Positions 6,768 to 14,495 of a stretch of DNA of 30,767 bases are shown piece after piece. A program made the translations under genes and the position numbers. This DNA comes from Symbiodinium natans (taxonomy: Eukaryota > Sar > Dinophyceae > Suessiales > Symbiodiniaceae). The number at the start of each line of letters is the position of its first letter. Position 1 is the first letter of the stretch. The stretch lies in the NCBI GenBank assembly GCA_905221605.1, contig CAJNDS010000448.1, positions 107,501 to 138,267 of the forward strand, given 5' to 3'. The notes beneath the pieces are model-generated. The model did no database searches. It saw only the letters and a list, made by a program, of their open reading frames with translations, and had not been told where the DNA came from.

Positions 6768-8791
6768 ACCCTAAACCCTAAACCCTAAACCCTAACCCCT
6801 AAACCCTAATAAATGGGGTTAGAAGTACCCATGAACCTCCAAGCAGAGGTCGCAGACCGGGCCCTGGCCAAGCAGGGTAGGCGGCGTCCAAAAGCCCAGA
6901 ACCCCAAAACTCACTTAAAGTCAGTTAAAATACCTTAAAACTTAAGTTAATTCATATACTTCATTTAATTTAAAATTCGTTAAACTGCCTTCAACTTAAG
7001 TCAATTCATATAGTTAATTTAATTTATAGGAACCCTCCCCGCCCCCCTCCTCTTCTTGGTATGTGTGCTCGGAGGGTCGCGCGCTGTGATTCTTTCGGAA
7101 TTCTCAAAGCCCCAAGAAGGAACCCAGCACAACCCGATTTCTGATTCTGCCAGGTGGAAGATGGCAGTGGCAGGAGCCCGGGCTTCACAAGTCTTGCTCC
7201 TTTCCCTGAGGGTTCTTGGCCCTTACGGGCTTGGGGGTTGGCTTTGAGCCTTCTTTGTTGGTCTAGTCCTTTCTACTGGAACCCCGCCGGCTGCGCCATC
7301 AGCTGTTTGTCTTACCAGAGAGTCTCAGGGCTCCATCTTGCCGGTTGGATCTGAAGCAGGGGCCTAGTTCATCACACCGTCGGAGGCTCACTGATTGCAT
7401 CCCTCCCGGATCCAGTCTGTCAAAACTTCCAGTCGCGCGCTCCAGACTCCCCCCCAATAACGCCCTCCCCACAAGCGCTTTTTAACCCGAAATCCAAACC
7501 GCTACCACACAAGCCTTACATCCATGTTGACTGCTTGTGAGTCGCAACCCGTGTTGACTGATCAGCTGCCGTAGCGGCGTCGCGAATATCGAGCGTGGCA
7601 GAAGCCTTCCCTGCCGCGTGCGAGTGTGAGAGCCGACGCCCCTAAACTACCCGAAATGATCCTTAGACTGTTTCGTAGGCGACACCCAACCCCTAAACCC
7701 TAAAGCGTCGCCCCTGCAGTGTACCCCAAACCCTAAACCCCACCCAGGAGTGTACGGCTCCCCCATCCTCAGCGACTTGCTTGGCTTGGGCGTGGCCTTG
7801 ACCTCCCACGTCTGGCAGCACGGGGCCCTGAAGTCGGAGCTCTCCAAGCAGCGGCCCGGTTGCAGAGTTTGTTTAGGGTTTAGGGTTTAGGGTTCAGGGT
7901 TTAGGGTTTAGGGTTTAGGGTTTAGGGTTTAGGGTTTAGGGTTTATTTCCCTTCAACTTTTGGCAACTAGAGCCACCAACACCTCAAAATCGGTTAAAAG
8001 GCTCAGCCCCAAGCAGCAGCGGGTAGAGCTTAACATCAAAGCCCAGCACCCACATGCAAATAACTAATTTCAGAAGGTTTGAAATCGAGTTTGACCGCCG
8101 GTTTGAAAAGTGCTTGACATCGATTTGGGAGATGCTACTAATTGCCTCGTCCGCGCATGCCAGTGTGAGCGTCAAAGCCCTAAACCCTCAATATTTACGG
8201 AATATTTGGGCACCCAAAAAACTAACAAGGGACCATGATTTTGAGAAATGACCCTTTGAAAGCCCGACCTGGGCTCGACAGAGACAAGCCGCCTGGAAAG
8301 ACGTGGGCTCGAGCTTCAGCAACCCTAAATCCTAAACCCTAAACCCTAAACCCTAAACCCTAAACCCTAAACCCTAAACCCTAAATCTCAGCCATCCCCA
8401 ACGTAATCCACGAATCCCCCCCCCCCCCCCCCCTTGAGATGCTTCGGGGTGCTAAACCCAAGACTCGGCTCTAAGAGCCCTGCAAGGGTTTAGGGTTTAG
8501 GGTTTGGGGTTTAGGGTTTAGGGTTTGGGGTTTAGGGTTTAGGGTTTGGGGTTTGGGGTTTAGGGTTTAGGGTTTAGGGTTTTTGTTGGGCATTTAGGGC
8601 AATCTAAGCCCTTTAGGGCAACTCGACAAAGCAAACACCCTGATAGAAACCCAAGCTCAACTCTGAGGAACCGGATCGCAGCCGGCTCGCTGGTTGTGGG
8701 AGTGGTCCTCTCTGTGGCCGTGTCCCTGGGGTGCATAAGCGGACAGATTTTGAAACCAGTTGGCCCCTTGGGCTTCTGTTCTAAACCCTAA
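2731..8791 (+). CDS. Multi-exon cation/Ca2+ exchanger, CCX/NCLX (SLC8B1) family
   Basis: At least eleven same-strand coding islands read in order as one Ca2+:cation antiporter (CaCA superfamily) of the CCX/NCLX type: TM1 exon, STADDYFVPQLEALSHCLGL, alpha-1 repeat GVTLLALGNGMPDV, DLPLTMGEFLGAANF, GWPFLRDSIACLL, a TM-rich exon, a large mid-protein exon, alpha-2 repeat GITVLAWGNSVGD, two micro-exons, YGSPILSDLLGLGVALT, and a last TM. Family members exchange Na+ or Li+ (or K+/H+) for Ca2+ across a membrane; animal NCLX works in the inner mitochondrial membrane, and the location here is unknown. The GNGxPD and GNSxGD ion-binding motifs are intact. Introns are filled with telomere-type repeats. The N-terminus and extreme C-terminus are not securely found. 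It may be functional, or an old copy breaking up; no exon shown needs a frameshift. The overall family call is firm, the exact exon ends are not. Confidence 0.85.
2896..3180. other. Intronic stretch, nothing recognised
   Basis: This part of the presumed first large exchanger intron has short open frames on both strands but no recognisable motif. Confidence 0.4.
3450..3482. repeat. (TA)n microsatellite
   Basis: Pure TA dinucleotide run directly upstream of a long poly-C tract. Confidence 0.9.
3497..3640. repeat. Poly-C tract with A interruptions
   Basis: About 140 bp of C-runs broken by single A or T and a central CCATGG. Its counterpart on the same strand is a G-run tract with a central CCATGG at 3979-4035, so the two could pair as an inverted repeat around the telomere-type tracts between them. 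Confidence 0.85.
3629..3842. repeat. 157-bp-spaced direct repeat
   Basis: The word TGTGGTTTGGGCCCCCCTGT and flanks occur at 3641 and again at 3798, each followed by GGGGTGxTGTGxTTGGGGTTT. Telomere-type repeats fill the space between, so a unit consisting of unique GC-rich head plus telomere tail appears duplicated. Confidence 0.75.
3687..3972 (+). repeat. Telomere-type repeats (TTTAGGG on +)
   Basis: Two blocks (3687-3780 and 3842-3970) of TTTAGGG with variants TTGAGGG, TTAAGGG, TTTTAGGG and GTTTACG. They lie inside the exchanger's intron. Confidence 0.9.
3979..4035. repeat. Poly-G tract
   Basis: G-runs interrupted by T and a central CCATGG, inversely complementary to the poly-C tract at 3497-3640. 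Strong G-quadruplex potential. Such runs are also prone to assembly error. Confidence 0.85.
4142..4210 (+). other. Exchanger exon: ADDYFVPQLEALS segment
   Basis: The frame reads EASTADDYFVPQLEALSHCL then GL. It matches the conserved A(E/D)DYFxPxLexLS segment that links TM1 to the alpha-1 repeat in CCX/NCLX proteins. The 3' end runs into a 28-bp direct repeat (4201-4228 and 4258-4284) around a telomere-type tract. Confidence 0.75.
4201..4284. repeat. 28-bp direct repeat flanking a telomere-type tract
   Basis: Copy 1 at 4201-4228 and copy 2 at 4258-4284 share GGGC(C)TTCAGGACTCATTTGC and on to GGGTTT, differing by one base. The 29 bp between them are TTTAGGG units. The layout resembles a target-site duplication, or repair of a staggered break with telomere repeats added. 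Confidence 0.8.
4526..4626 (+). other. Exchanger exon: alpha-1 repeat
   Basis: The frame reads SEEEDVAGVTLLALGNGMPD then VMTACSSINKA. The GVTLLALGNGxPD signature is the alpha-1 ion-binding motif of CCX/NCLX exchangers. The next coding residues (DLPLTMGEFLGA) are about 130 bp downstream in another frame, so an intron lies between. Confidence 0.88.
4745..4839 (+). other. Exchanger exon: LPLTMGEFLGAANF helix
   Basis: The frame reads NDLPLTMGEFLGAANFIVIF then VLACILLVT, the helix after alpha-1 in this family (typically xLTxGExLGA). A GT follows LLVT at about 4840 and could be the donor. Confidence 0.8.
4937..5061 (+). other. Exchanger exon: FLRDSIACLL helix
   Basis: After TATAG the frame reads VNPGPTEVDGWPFLRDSIAC, then a hydrophobic helix LLVVVFMVVITWDNHITLAE. 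This fits the FxRDxxFY helix of CCX exchangers. A GT donor follows ACTTT at 5061, and four bases later an intronic repeat begins (5066). Confidence 0.8.
5066..5121. repeat. Intronic repeat copy 1 (AACTGCACTTATGAAGCC)
   Basis: This intronic repeat reads AACTGCACTTATGAAGCC then CCCTAAG twice, then a TAGGTTTTAAGTAG-like tail. Related copies lie at 6566-6612 and 6631-6676 in the same gene, same orientation. This copy starts four bases after the exon donor. Confidence 0.75.
5228..5392 (+). other. Exchanger exon: TM helix and start of cytosolic loop
   Basis: The frame reads MSFFWVYAGYIALVLLPG then RLCFRTAHARALESEVELVL, then EQAQMGSSSFPAE. It fits the fifth helix and the start of the large cytosolic loop in this family by position and hydrophobicity. 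Exact ends are uncertain. Confidence 0.5.
5766..6275 (+). other. Exchanger exon: cytosolic loop and second membrane half
   Basis: After an acceptor-like ACCTGCAG the frame encodes an acidic loop (SWADDEP, then ASESEAEDFEEGKLVVPGLQ). It is followed by several hydrophobic helices (TLGLFLATLELPFTLARSLC; LLAAACPACGVLFMFLSYGG; ALALAAGSLASLAVLCAS; HLMLLLWAVATAVSWFLGSE). This matches the start of the second membrane half of NCLX, just before the alpha-2 repeat. It is the longest exon of the gene. Confidence 0.75.
6342..6470 (+). other. Exchanger exon: alpha-2 repeat
   Basis: The frame reads LLANECVAVLEAFGLNLGIS then SSVLGITVLAWGNSVGDL. LGITVLAWGNSxGD is the alpha-2 ion-binding signature of CCX/NCLX exchangers. 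This and the alpha-1 exon carry the substrate-binding residues. Confidence 0.88.
6566..6676. repeat. Intronic repeat copies 2 and 3
   Basis: Copy 2 (6566-6612) matches 5066 onward at 33 of the first 34 positions by eye. Copy 3 (6631-6676) is more divergent but keeps AACTGCACTTATGAA and CCCCCTAAGTAGGCTCTAA. Copy 3 runs straight into CCCTAAA telomere-type units, which its 3' end resembles. Confidence 0.75.
6672..6812. repeat. Telomere-type repeats with homogenised CCCTCAA block
   Basis: CCCTAAA units flank a run of about ten consecutive CCCTCAA variant units. A homogenised variant inside a canonical array indicates local expansion by slippage or unequal exchange. Confidence 0.9.
6847..6876 (+). 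other. Exchanger micro-exon VADRALAKQG
   Basis: Thirty bases between CAAGCAG and a GT donor (GTAGGC) read VADRALAKQG. This fits the family's (G)DxVADxALAxxG segment that directly follows GNSxGD. It is too short to detect except by family context. Confidence 0.65.
6890..7140. other. Intronic stretch with TTAA-rich repeats
   Basis: AT-rich words such as CACTTAAAGTCAGTTAAA, ACTTAAGTTAATTCATATA and ATTTAATTTAA recur twice (6911-6970 and 6972-7027), a loose duplication of about 60 bp. No coding sequence is recognised. Confidence 0.5.
7154..7173 (+). other. Exchanger micro-exon WKMAVA
   Basis: After GCCAG the frame reads WKMAVAG, the expected xxMAVAG that joins the preceding ALAKQG and the following VYGSPILSDLLG. 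It is called from position, frame and family expectation only. Confidence 0.55.
7747..7858 (+). other. Exchanger exon: YGSPILSDLLGLGVAL helix
   Basis: After CACCCAG the frame reads GVYGSPILSDLLGLGVALTS then HVWQHGALKSELSKQR. This corresponds to the GCY(F/A)GxxxFNxLxGLGxxL helix and loop following alpha-2 in the family. A telomere-type tract follows directly at 7868. Confidence 0.75.
7868..7945 (+). repeat. Telomere-type repeats (TTTAGGG on +)
   Basis: About ten TTTAGGG units directly after the YGSPILSDLLG exon, presumably intronic. Confidence 0.9.
8323..8389. repeat. Telomere-type repeats (CCCTAAA on +)
   Basis: About nine CCCTAAA units, opposite in orientation to the tracts at 7868 and 8486. 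Confidence 0.9.
8486..8582 (+). repeat. Telomere-type repeats (TTTAGGG/TTTGGGG on +)
   Basis: TTTAGGG units mixed with TTTGGGG variants in a roughly regular pattern, in the intron before the last recognised exchanger exon. Confidence 0.9.
8663..8791 (+). other. Exchanger exon: last recognisable membrane helix
   Basis: The frame reads LRNRIAAGSLVVGVVLSVAV then SLGCISGQILKPVGPLGF. It resembles the penultimate helix plus the (F)xLxRxxGxxLxxLY start of the final helix in CCX proteins. The frame terminates in a TAA formed by the CCCTAAA repeat (8789-8791), so either the protein ends truncated here or a further exon is missing. Confidence 0.55.
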
Positions 8792-8958
8792 ACCCTAAAC
8801 CCTAAACCCTAAACCCTAAACCCTAAACCCTAAACCCTAAACCCTAAACCCTAAACCCCGAAAACCCTAAACCCCGAAAACCCTAAACCCCGAAAACCCT
8901 AAACCCCGAAAACCCAAAACCCCGAAAACCCCGAAAACCCCAAACCCTAAACCCTAAA
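8783..8958. repeat. Telomere-type repeats with CCCCGAAAA variants
   Basis: About eleven CCCTAAA units, then alternating CCCTAAA and CCCCGAAAA units. The first unit supplies the stop codon of the last exchanger exon. Confidence 0.9.
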
Positions 8959-8960
8959 CG

Positions 8961-9558
8961 CGCAAGCCCCGAGGAGGTGCGAATCTTCACTCCGGCATAA
9001 TCCAATGCTGCCACCCCCCTCGTGCCAGGAAAGCCGTCGTCCAAGCCGAGAATGGCCGGTCAAAAAGATCAAACGGCTACCAAGCAGTTTCGTCTTCCGC
9101 AAAGTCGTCACATGAAGTTGATGGTGCGGGTGGAGCAACACATGCAGCACCGTCAGCTGTTGCGTGCACAGTTGCCAGCGGAGGCAGTGCAGCGGCGTCG
9201 TCATCATCAGCCTCCACATGCACCAACGGCACCAGTCAAGCAGTCTCGTCTTCCGTAACTTCGTCACATGGCGTTGATGGTGTGGGCCAAGCAGCACACG
9301 CAGCACCGTCAGCTATTGCGTGCACAGTTGCCAGCGGAGGCAGTGCAGCGGCGTCGTCATCATCATCCTCCACATGCACCAACGGCACCAGTCAAGCCGT
9401 GATCCTTGCAACGCCGGTGTATATTCGGAGCTGTCCGGAGCTGATGGCGCTGGAGTTGGAGAGCAGCCTCATCCTGGTTTCGCGTGCAGTATTTCAGGAG
9501 ATCGTTGAAGAGTGGAAAAGGATGAAGAAGGCGTCGCAAAGGCGACCTGAAACGAAGT
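8961..9558 (+). CDS. Ser/Ala-rich ORF with 52-residue tandem duplication
   Basis: One frame is open from the end of the telomere-type tract to a TGA at about 9558. It contains two tandem 52-residue units (9081-9236 and 9237-9392), each beginning QAVSSS and containing HAAPSA(V/I)ACTVASGGSAA then ASSSS and STCTNGTS. A unique C-terminal part follows (ILATPVYIRSCPELMALELE, then FQEIVEEWKRMKKASQ). The 156-bp unit keeps frame and most differences are single bases, consistent with a recent duplication within coding sequence. There is no ATG at the 5' end, so it would be an internal exon or a partial gene. The family is not recognised. Two other frames are also partly open through the repeat; I prefer this one because it alone spans both copies and the tail. 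Confidence 0.4.
9081..9392 (+). repeat. 156-bp direct tandem repeat, two copies
   Basis: Units at 9081-9236 and 9237-9392 are nearly identical; a third unit begins at 9393 but diverges after about 7 bases. Confidence 0.9.
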
Positions 9559-9559
9559 G

Positions 9560-9951
9560 AGGCGGAGCGCGTGTTCAAGCCTCCCAAGGACCAGGCAAAG
9601 CAGGCAGTGTGGTGCCATGGCATCTCCTGAAAAAGCACTAGGAAAACCACAAGACGCACGAAAAGTGTTGCTAATGCACACATATAGATGGGAGAAGTGC
9701 TTGACAAATCACGAGATCGGGACTGTTTTTCGTACTGCGTCGAGTTGGATCTCCTTCCAGTTCTTGCCGAAGTTGTGCCTAAAATGTAAGCGTCTGTAAG
9801 GTGTTGTGTATCTCGGTCACGCCAGGAGCCAATGTCGGCATACTTCATGGTGCTGTGGACATTGACGATCAACAAAAAAACTGTCTTGGGCATTTTCCAA
9901 GCTCTTTCCAGTCGCGTGTAAGGTGAGTGCCAGGGTGATAAACGCGCAATC
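9560..9951. other. Stretch without recognisable gene
   Basis: Short open frames occur on both strands, including a minus-strand frame that also covers the 156-bp repeat. None carries a recognisable motif. Confidence 0.4.
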
Positions 9952-10710
9952 ATGAGCCGTGTGTTGCTTCTCTTGCTTTTTATTGTGTGCGCCGCGCCGT
10001 GGACAGCCACAGAAGCGCGCGAGTCTTTAGAGAGGGAACTGGGCATGCGCTCTCAGCGCCTTGATGCTCTTCAGGACAAAGTGCAGGAACACGCTAATGT
10101 CCATGCTCAGACGGCCCAGCAGCTTCAGGGCCTGGAGGACCTTACATGTAACATGGTCGCGCAGGATAAGCTCCCGGGAGCTTGAGGCCCAGGTGAAGGA
10201 ACTTCAATACCTTGAGCAACGCGTGAAGGAGATGCAAAGCCAGGTCCGAGCATCCCTAAACCACCCCCGTATGCCTAGGGCCTCGGTGGATGTGAAAGAT
10301 GCTGAGTTGGACCTCCAGATTGTTGTGGGTGGCTGGAAGGAAGCTCCCAGGTGGGCCGCGGAGAAAGAGACTCGCTCTCTTTTCCACGAATGTGGAATTC
10401 ATGACGACATCAAGGACCTCTGGGCTCCTGGGGCTAGGACAAACTTTGTGAGGGTGTCCCTCAAGTTCCCTCCCCACTGTACCTTTCTCCCTGCCAAGAG
10501 GCAGTTTCAAGTTAGGGCCCGTGAGAGACTTAAGCAGGATAAATGGACCAGCTCTATTCAGGGAAGCGAAGGGGGTTTCTTGTGGATTTCCAGGCATAGG
10601 AGTGTGGCTGAAAGGCATAAGATTCGGGTCATTCTCCAATGCAAAGACTTTGCGGAGGCGTGCAGGAGCCGATTTCCTGATAAGGCTCTTCCCCTGGCTG
10701 GAGTTTGACT
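9952..10710 (+). pseudogene. Signal peptide/coiled coil joined to RRM-like, LINE-ORF1-like segment, frame-broken
   Basis: The ATG at 9952 starts a typical signal peptide (MSRVLLLLLFIVCAAPWTAT) followed by a predicted coiled coil (ESLERELGMRSQRLDALQDK onward). That frame stops at about 10183, but the coil continues in the +1 frame from about 10175 (ELEAQVKELQYLEQRVKEMQ). It then leads into DLQIVVGGWKEAPRWAAEKE, FVRVSLKFP, RERLKQDKWTSSIQGSEGGF and LWISRHRSVAERHKIRVIL. The latter resembles the RRM-like region I associate with LINE-type ORF1-like proteins in symbiodiniacean genomes (recalled, not searched). After about 10690 the match seems to move to another frame (FDWRGRVYVGKAQLL). Two frame breaks suggest a decayed copy, or unrecognised introns. 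The signal peptide is odd for a LINE protein and may come from a host gene. Confidence 0.45.
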
Positions 10711-10974
10711 GGCGGGGTCGAGTGTACGTTGGAAAGGCCCAACTCCTTGTGGCGCCTGATGACGTTTTCTTCTGGGAGAGTTTATGCCTTTGTCTTCTTG
10801 TACCTCTCATGTCATGTTTCGGTGCTCGTCCTGCAGCAGGCCTCCGCGAGGGATTCAGGGCATCTTTTCGGGGAGGGCATCAGGGCTGCGTTGCGCTGGT
10901 TGGTTTGTTACGGGGTTTTGAGCCTCTACCCTAAAAGCCCTGAACTTCACCCTCAACTCCTACTGCAGCTCTAG

Positions 10975-11300
10975 GGCCCTCCCCATATCGTCCGCAATTT
11001 CAACCTAAACTTGGGCTAGAGTACCGTCTGACCTTTTCCCCGTAAACGCTTGCGAAACGGGTGGGAAAAAAACCCCTAAACCCCAAACCCTAAACCCCGA
11101 AAACCCTAAACCCTAAACCCCGAAAACCCTAAACCTGAAACCCTAAGCCCCGAAAACCCTAAACCTCCAACCCAAGGTTCGCAGTCTTTCGGTTTCGCTG
11201 CCCACGCTCCTTCGCATGGGTGCCTCGGACCGAAGGGCCCTTCTCTAAGCATATTGTATAACGGGTTTAGGGTTTAAAGTTTAGGGTTTAGGGTTTGAGT
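10975..11300. repeat. Gene-free stretch with telomere-type repeats
   Basis: CCCTAAA and CCCCGAAAA units occupy 11073-11166. TTTAGGG-like units in the opposite orientation occupy 11263-11297. I see no gene between. Confidence 0.8.
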
Positions 11301-11308
11301 GTTTGAGG

Positions 11309-11359
11309 GAATGAGGGCCCTATATGATTTCTAAAAGGGTATATATAGGGCCCTCATTC
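11309..11359. repeat. 17-bp perfect inverted repeat
   Basis: The arms GAATGAGGGCCCTATAT (11309-11325) and ATATAGGGCCCTCATTC (11343-11359) are exact reverse complements separated by 17 bp. GGGCCC sits in each arm. The sequence just downstream (CTCATTCCCTACTAAGAGCC) reappears at 15958-15980 in a related form. Confidence 0.9.
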
Positions 11360-11399
11360 ATCCTCGTTCCCTCATTCCCTACTAAGAGCCAGGGGGATT

Positions 11400-12320
11400 C
11401 TTAGTAGTAGAGTAGGTAACCTTTAACCTTGTTTGGGGCAAGGTCCCCCTTTAGTTCCCCCAGGATACTGGAAACTAAGTATTTGCTTAAGAAGCCCCCC
11501 AAAGTGTAAAATAATGATCCCTATTTTGCCCTTGGCAACGATAAGAATCCCTGTATTGGTCTTATAGGGAAGAGTTTTTTCATAACTCTTTCTTTTGGGG
11601 GTTCTTCGCAAACAGTAGTTCCTGGTCTTGGCGTCGTCTCTACATCGGGATGTGCTGTGCAGAGCATGTGATGCGTGGGGTGGTGTCGTCGCAGGGTTTG
11701 TCTGGACCACTGCCTTGTCAAGCAGCAGTTGTGCAAGCCAGTTGTTGATTTCAGGTCTTGCTGGGCCACTACGCGATCTTCATGGCCGCTGCCTTGCACA
11801 ATGGGTAGCATCGCATGTGCCAGCTTGAGCAGCACCACTGTCCCCTGTTGTGGAATGTTGAATCCAAACACCGAGGGGCTTTCGATCAGCTGCGAGTTGG
11901 GATACGTGCCTGACATTTCTTAGTCGACGCATGGTGAATTTGGGTTCCAAGACAGCCCCCCCATCTCTAAGCCTCGAAGGGGTTTGGAGATCGGGTGCTG
12001 ACGGCCCATCCAGTGAAGTAGCTCAGCTGCCATTGACGTTAAGGCGAGGCGCGTTTTCCCGCAGCCATTGCCTTGGTAGGTTTTGAAAGATCCCTCCCCA
12101 AGCCTCTGAAGAGAGCTTGATGCAGTGCAATGGTAGTGACCAGCGCGGTGTGCACGTCTTTGCAGCAAAGAAGCGCTGGTCGTGTAGGCTCTACCTTCTG
12201 CAGCGTGAGCTTGCAAGCTGTTGCAGGCCACGCTATGCTCGCAAGCGGAGCTTTGGGACAAGATGGATCGGGACTGCGCTCGGCCCATCAACGGCAGCTG
12301 CATTCCACATGTCCTTTTTC
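11400..12320. other. Stretch with only doubtful ORFs
   Basis: Open frames of 95-131 codons exist on the minus strand (11423-11710, 11521-11916, 11920-12303) and shorter ones on the plus strand. The minus-strand frame 11920-12303 contains QGNGCGKTRLAL, which resembles a P-loop but lacks the first glycine. Nothing else supports a gene. Confidence 0.4.
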
Positions 12321-12327
12321 TGGTTGT

Positions 12328-12427
12328 TTGGGATGTTCACCATTATACTAACAGTCCTGTTTTTGATTATAGTACACCCAATTACAATCCCTTTCAAGGA
12401 CTGTTAGTATAACGGGGAACATCCCAA
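12328..12427. repeat. Foldback with 31-bp arms
   Basis: The left arm 12328-12358 and right arm 12397-12427 are inverted copies with two mismatches, separated by 38 bp of AT-rich sequence. The shared core is TTATACTAACAGTCCT on the left and its complement on the right. It could be a small MITE-like element or a transcript hairpin. I see no clear target-site duplication. Confidence 0.85.
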
Positions 12428-12800
12428 GTGATGCTTGCTCATGGCGCAAGCCAAACCGCCGCCTGCGCCGTAGCAGCATGTATGGCTCAATCATGCCCCG
12501 GCCAGAAGCTGAACATCTGCGCTGGCCGGAGATGAGATGAAGAGAAATACCTTAAGACTTCCTCCCGTGCCCAATGCCCCCAAAAGAACAGGGGATGAAT
12601 TTGCTCTTCGCTTGCATTGACAAATGCTTCATCTTACAGTGTGTGCTCCTCATATGTCTCCTGCGCCTCCTTGCGGAGTGCATCTGCCGAGGCGATGGAG
12701 TGCGAGAAGTGGGAGGAGGCATCGGCGTCCTGCCTACCATCTGAGTTCGGGATTTTGCATGCAATTGTGCAGGGCAAAGGTGCAATGCTTTCATATCCTA

Positions 12801-13224
12801 GAAGTCCTTGACATCTGAGGATGAAGATGATGACTACCCATACAAGGACTGGGTCGCCAGCCTGGCAAGGAGAACACTCCAACCCCCGATTAGCAGCGCT
12901 CGGGATCTGGCCTCCCGTACTTGGCTGACGGAGAAGGAGGAGATACAGAAGCTGCAGTGGCAGGAAAGCTTCCGAAAGGAACGGCCTTTCCTGCCCGCCG
13001 TGACGATGCCGGCTTCCACGGCGCAGCCACAGGGAATGCATCTACTTGGCGCCAGCCGAAGGCTGAAGCAGCAGAAGGTGGTCACCCGGCATGGTGGCCA
13101 GCGATGGCGCTTCGTGGGCAAGGCCAGGTGCATGGAGGCCCAGGCCGTGAAGGCGGAGGGCTCAGCTGAGACCGACGAGTACGTGCCGGAGGGCTGGGGC
13201 AACTTGAAGGACTACGTCCATGGG
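12801..13224 (+). CDS. Probable internal exon of unknown gene
   Basis: After an acceptor-like TCATATCCTAG the frame is open for about 140 codons: SLTSEDEDDDYPYKDWVASL, then ARDLASRTWLTEKEEIQKLQ, GGQRWRFVGKARCMEAQAVK and ETDEYVPEGWGNLKDYVHG. Composition is normal for a soluble protein: an acidic start, then a basic middle. It ends at a possible GT donor (GGGGTCTGG), after which the frame turns into low-quality sequence. There is no in-frame ATG at the start. I recognise no family. Neighbouring exons were not found; the same span on the minus strand has shorter, less convincing frames. Confidence 0.4.
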
Positions 13225-13960
13225 GTCTGGAGGTTGTCCTTGAGTAATTGTTTTTGTGGAACTGTTTTTGTTTCCTTGCCTCCACCTAGCACTTTGCAAC
13301 CCAACTTAAAGGCCCCTCTCAGAAGCCTACGTACAGCAAGTAAGGGGCGCACCTACTTTTTGAAAGGTCCAGACGACCCAAGGTCAAAATTGGGCCCGGC
13401 AGCCTCTTCAGCCACCCCTGGGACCGGCCCACTCCCTCGGGGATTCATCCGAACACACCCAGGGTGAGGAAGCAGTTCGCTCGCCACACTCTTTACTGAT
13501 AAGGGCGCTGAGGTATTTTGCTGCGAGGTTTAGGGCCAGCCGCTTATGAATTTGCCCAGAGAGCCCATGCGGTTCCTGTAGTAGGTCAGAAGTCTGCTTC
13601 CCAGGCAGACTTCATGTCTTCCCAGCTTTAGAAGCTTCGGCTCCAGATGAGCCCCTGACTCACGACCTTTCCTGTGACGGAATCAGGCCTACATTACATG
13701 TGGGTTTACAAAAATAGGAGACTCCCCAAGATAGATCCCCAAGTAATAGAATCCTTTCATAACAAGGACCCCAAGAAGGTACCCCTAGTTTCGGAAACCC
13801 CCATGTCCATCCTTGGTCCTTGACCCGAAAGGGGACGGCTTTCAGAACCCCCAAGCCCAGCAAAGTCCCAGCCCAAACCCGAAGAACATCCTGACTTTCA
13901 CTCTGGCCGCGTTTAGACCCCGAAATCTGCCCAGGTTGTCGCATGAGCCCTCCACCTCTC
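13225..13960. other. Stretch without recognisable gene
   Basis: No coding or repeat structure is recognised. The minus-strand open frame at 13660-13980 has no familiar motif. Confidence 0.45.
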
Positions 13961-13961
13961 T

Positions 13962-14090
13962 CCCTAAACCCTAAAGCCAAACCCTAAAACCCCAAACCCT
14001 AAACCCTAAACCCTAAACCCTAAACCCTAAACCCTAAACCCTAACCCTAAACCCTAAACCCTAAACCCTAAACCCTAAACCCTAAAGCTG
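13962..14090. repeat. Telomere-type repeats (CCCTAAA on +)
   Basis: About seventeen CCCTAAA units with few variants, one of the cleanest interstitial tracts in the window. Confidence 0.9.
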
Positions 14091-14233
14091 CAAAGTTCCT
14101 CAGGGGCTCTGTCGTGAAACGAGAGGCGCCAGGAAGCTGCAAGTGAAGGCCGGCGAGCGCCGAAGGCGTGCGCCAAAGGCCAAGGCATCCAGAGAATTTC
14201 AGGTTCAGGCTTCGAGGGTTGTAGGAGGGACTG

Positions 14234-14490
14234 AGTATATATATATATATATATATAGATATAACTTATATGTATATACATATATATGTATATATATATG
14301 TACATATATATATATACATATATAGAGTAGAAGGTAATACAAATAATCATCATCGTCATCGCCAAAAAAAAAGAAACACATGCAACAACACGCAAAAAGT
14401 AACAACCATGTGTGTATATACATATATACACACACACACACACATATATATATATGTACATACATATTTGTATGTGTATAGACACACACA
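14234..14490. repeat. (TA)n/(CA)n/ATGTAC microsatellite cluster
   Basis: TA-rich tracts (14234-14325) and CACA/TATA tracts (14410-14495), with a short less-repetitive spacer. Long open frames encoding IYIYIY-type peptides are artefacts. Confidence 0.9.
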
Positions 14491-14495
14491 CATGT

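Noticed and set aside
9363-10046. Minus-strand 227-codon frame
   Set aside because: It overlaps the in-frame 156-bp repeat and the signal-peptide ORF on the + strand and has no recognisable motif.
11920-12303. Minus-strand P-loop-like word QGNGCGKTRLAL
   Set aside because: The first Gly of the Walker A motif is absent, and no Walker B or other ATPase motif follows. Kept only as a remark.
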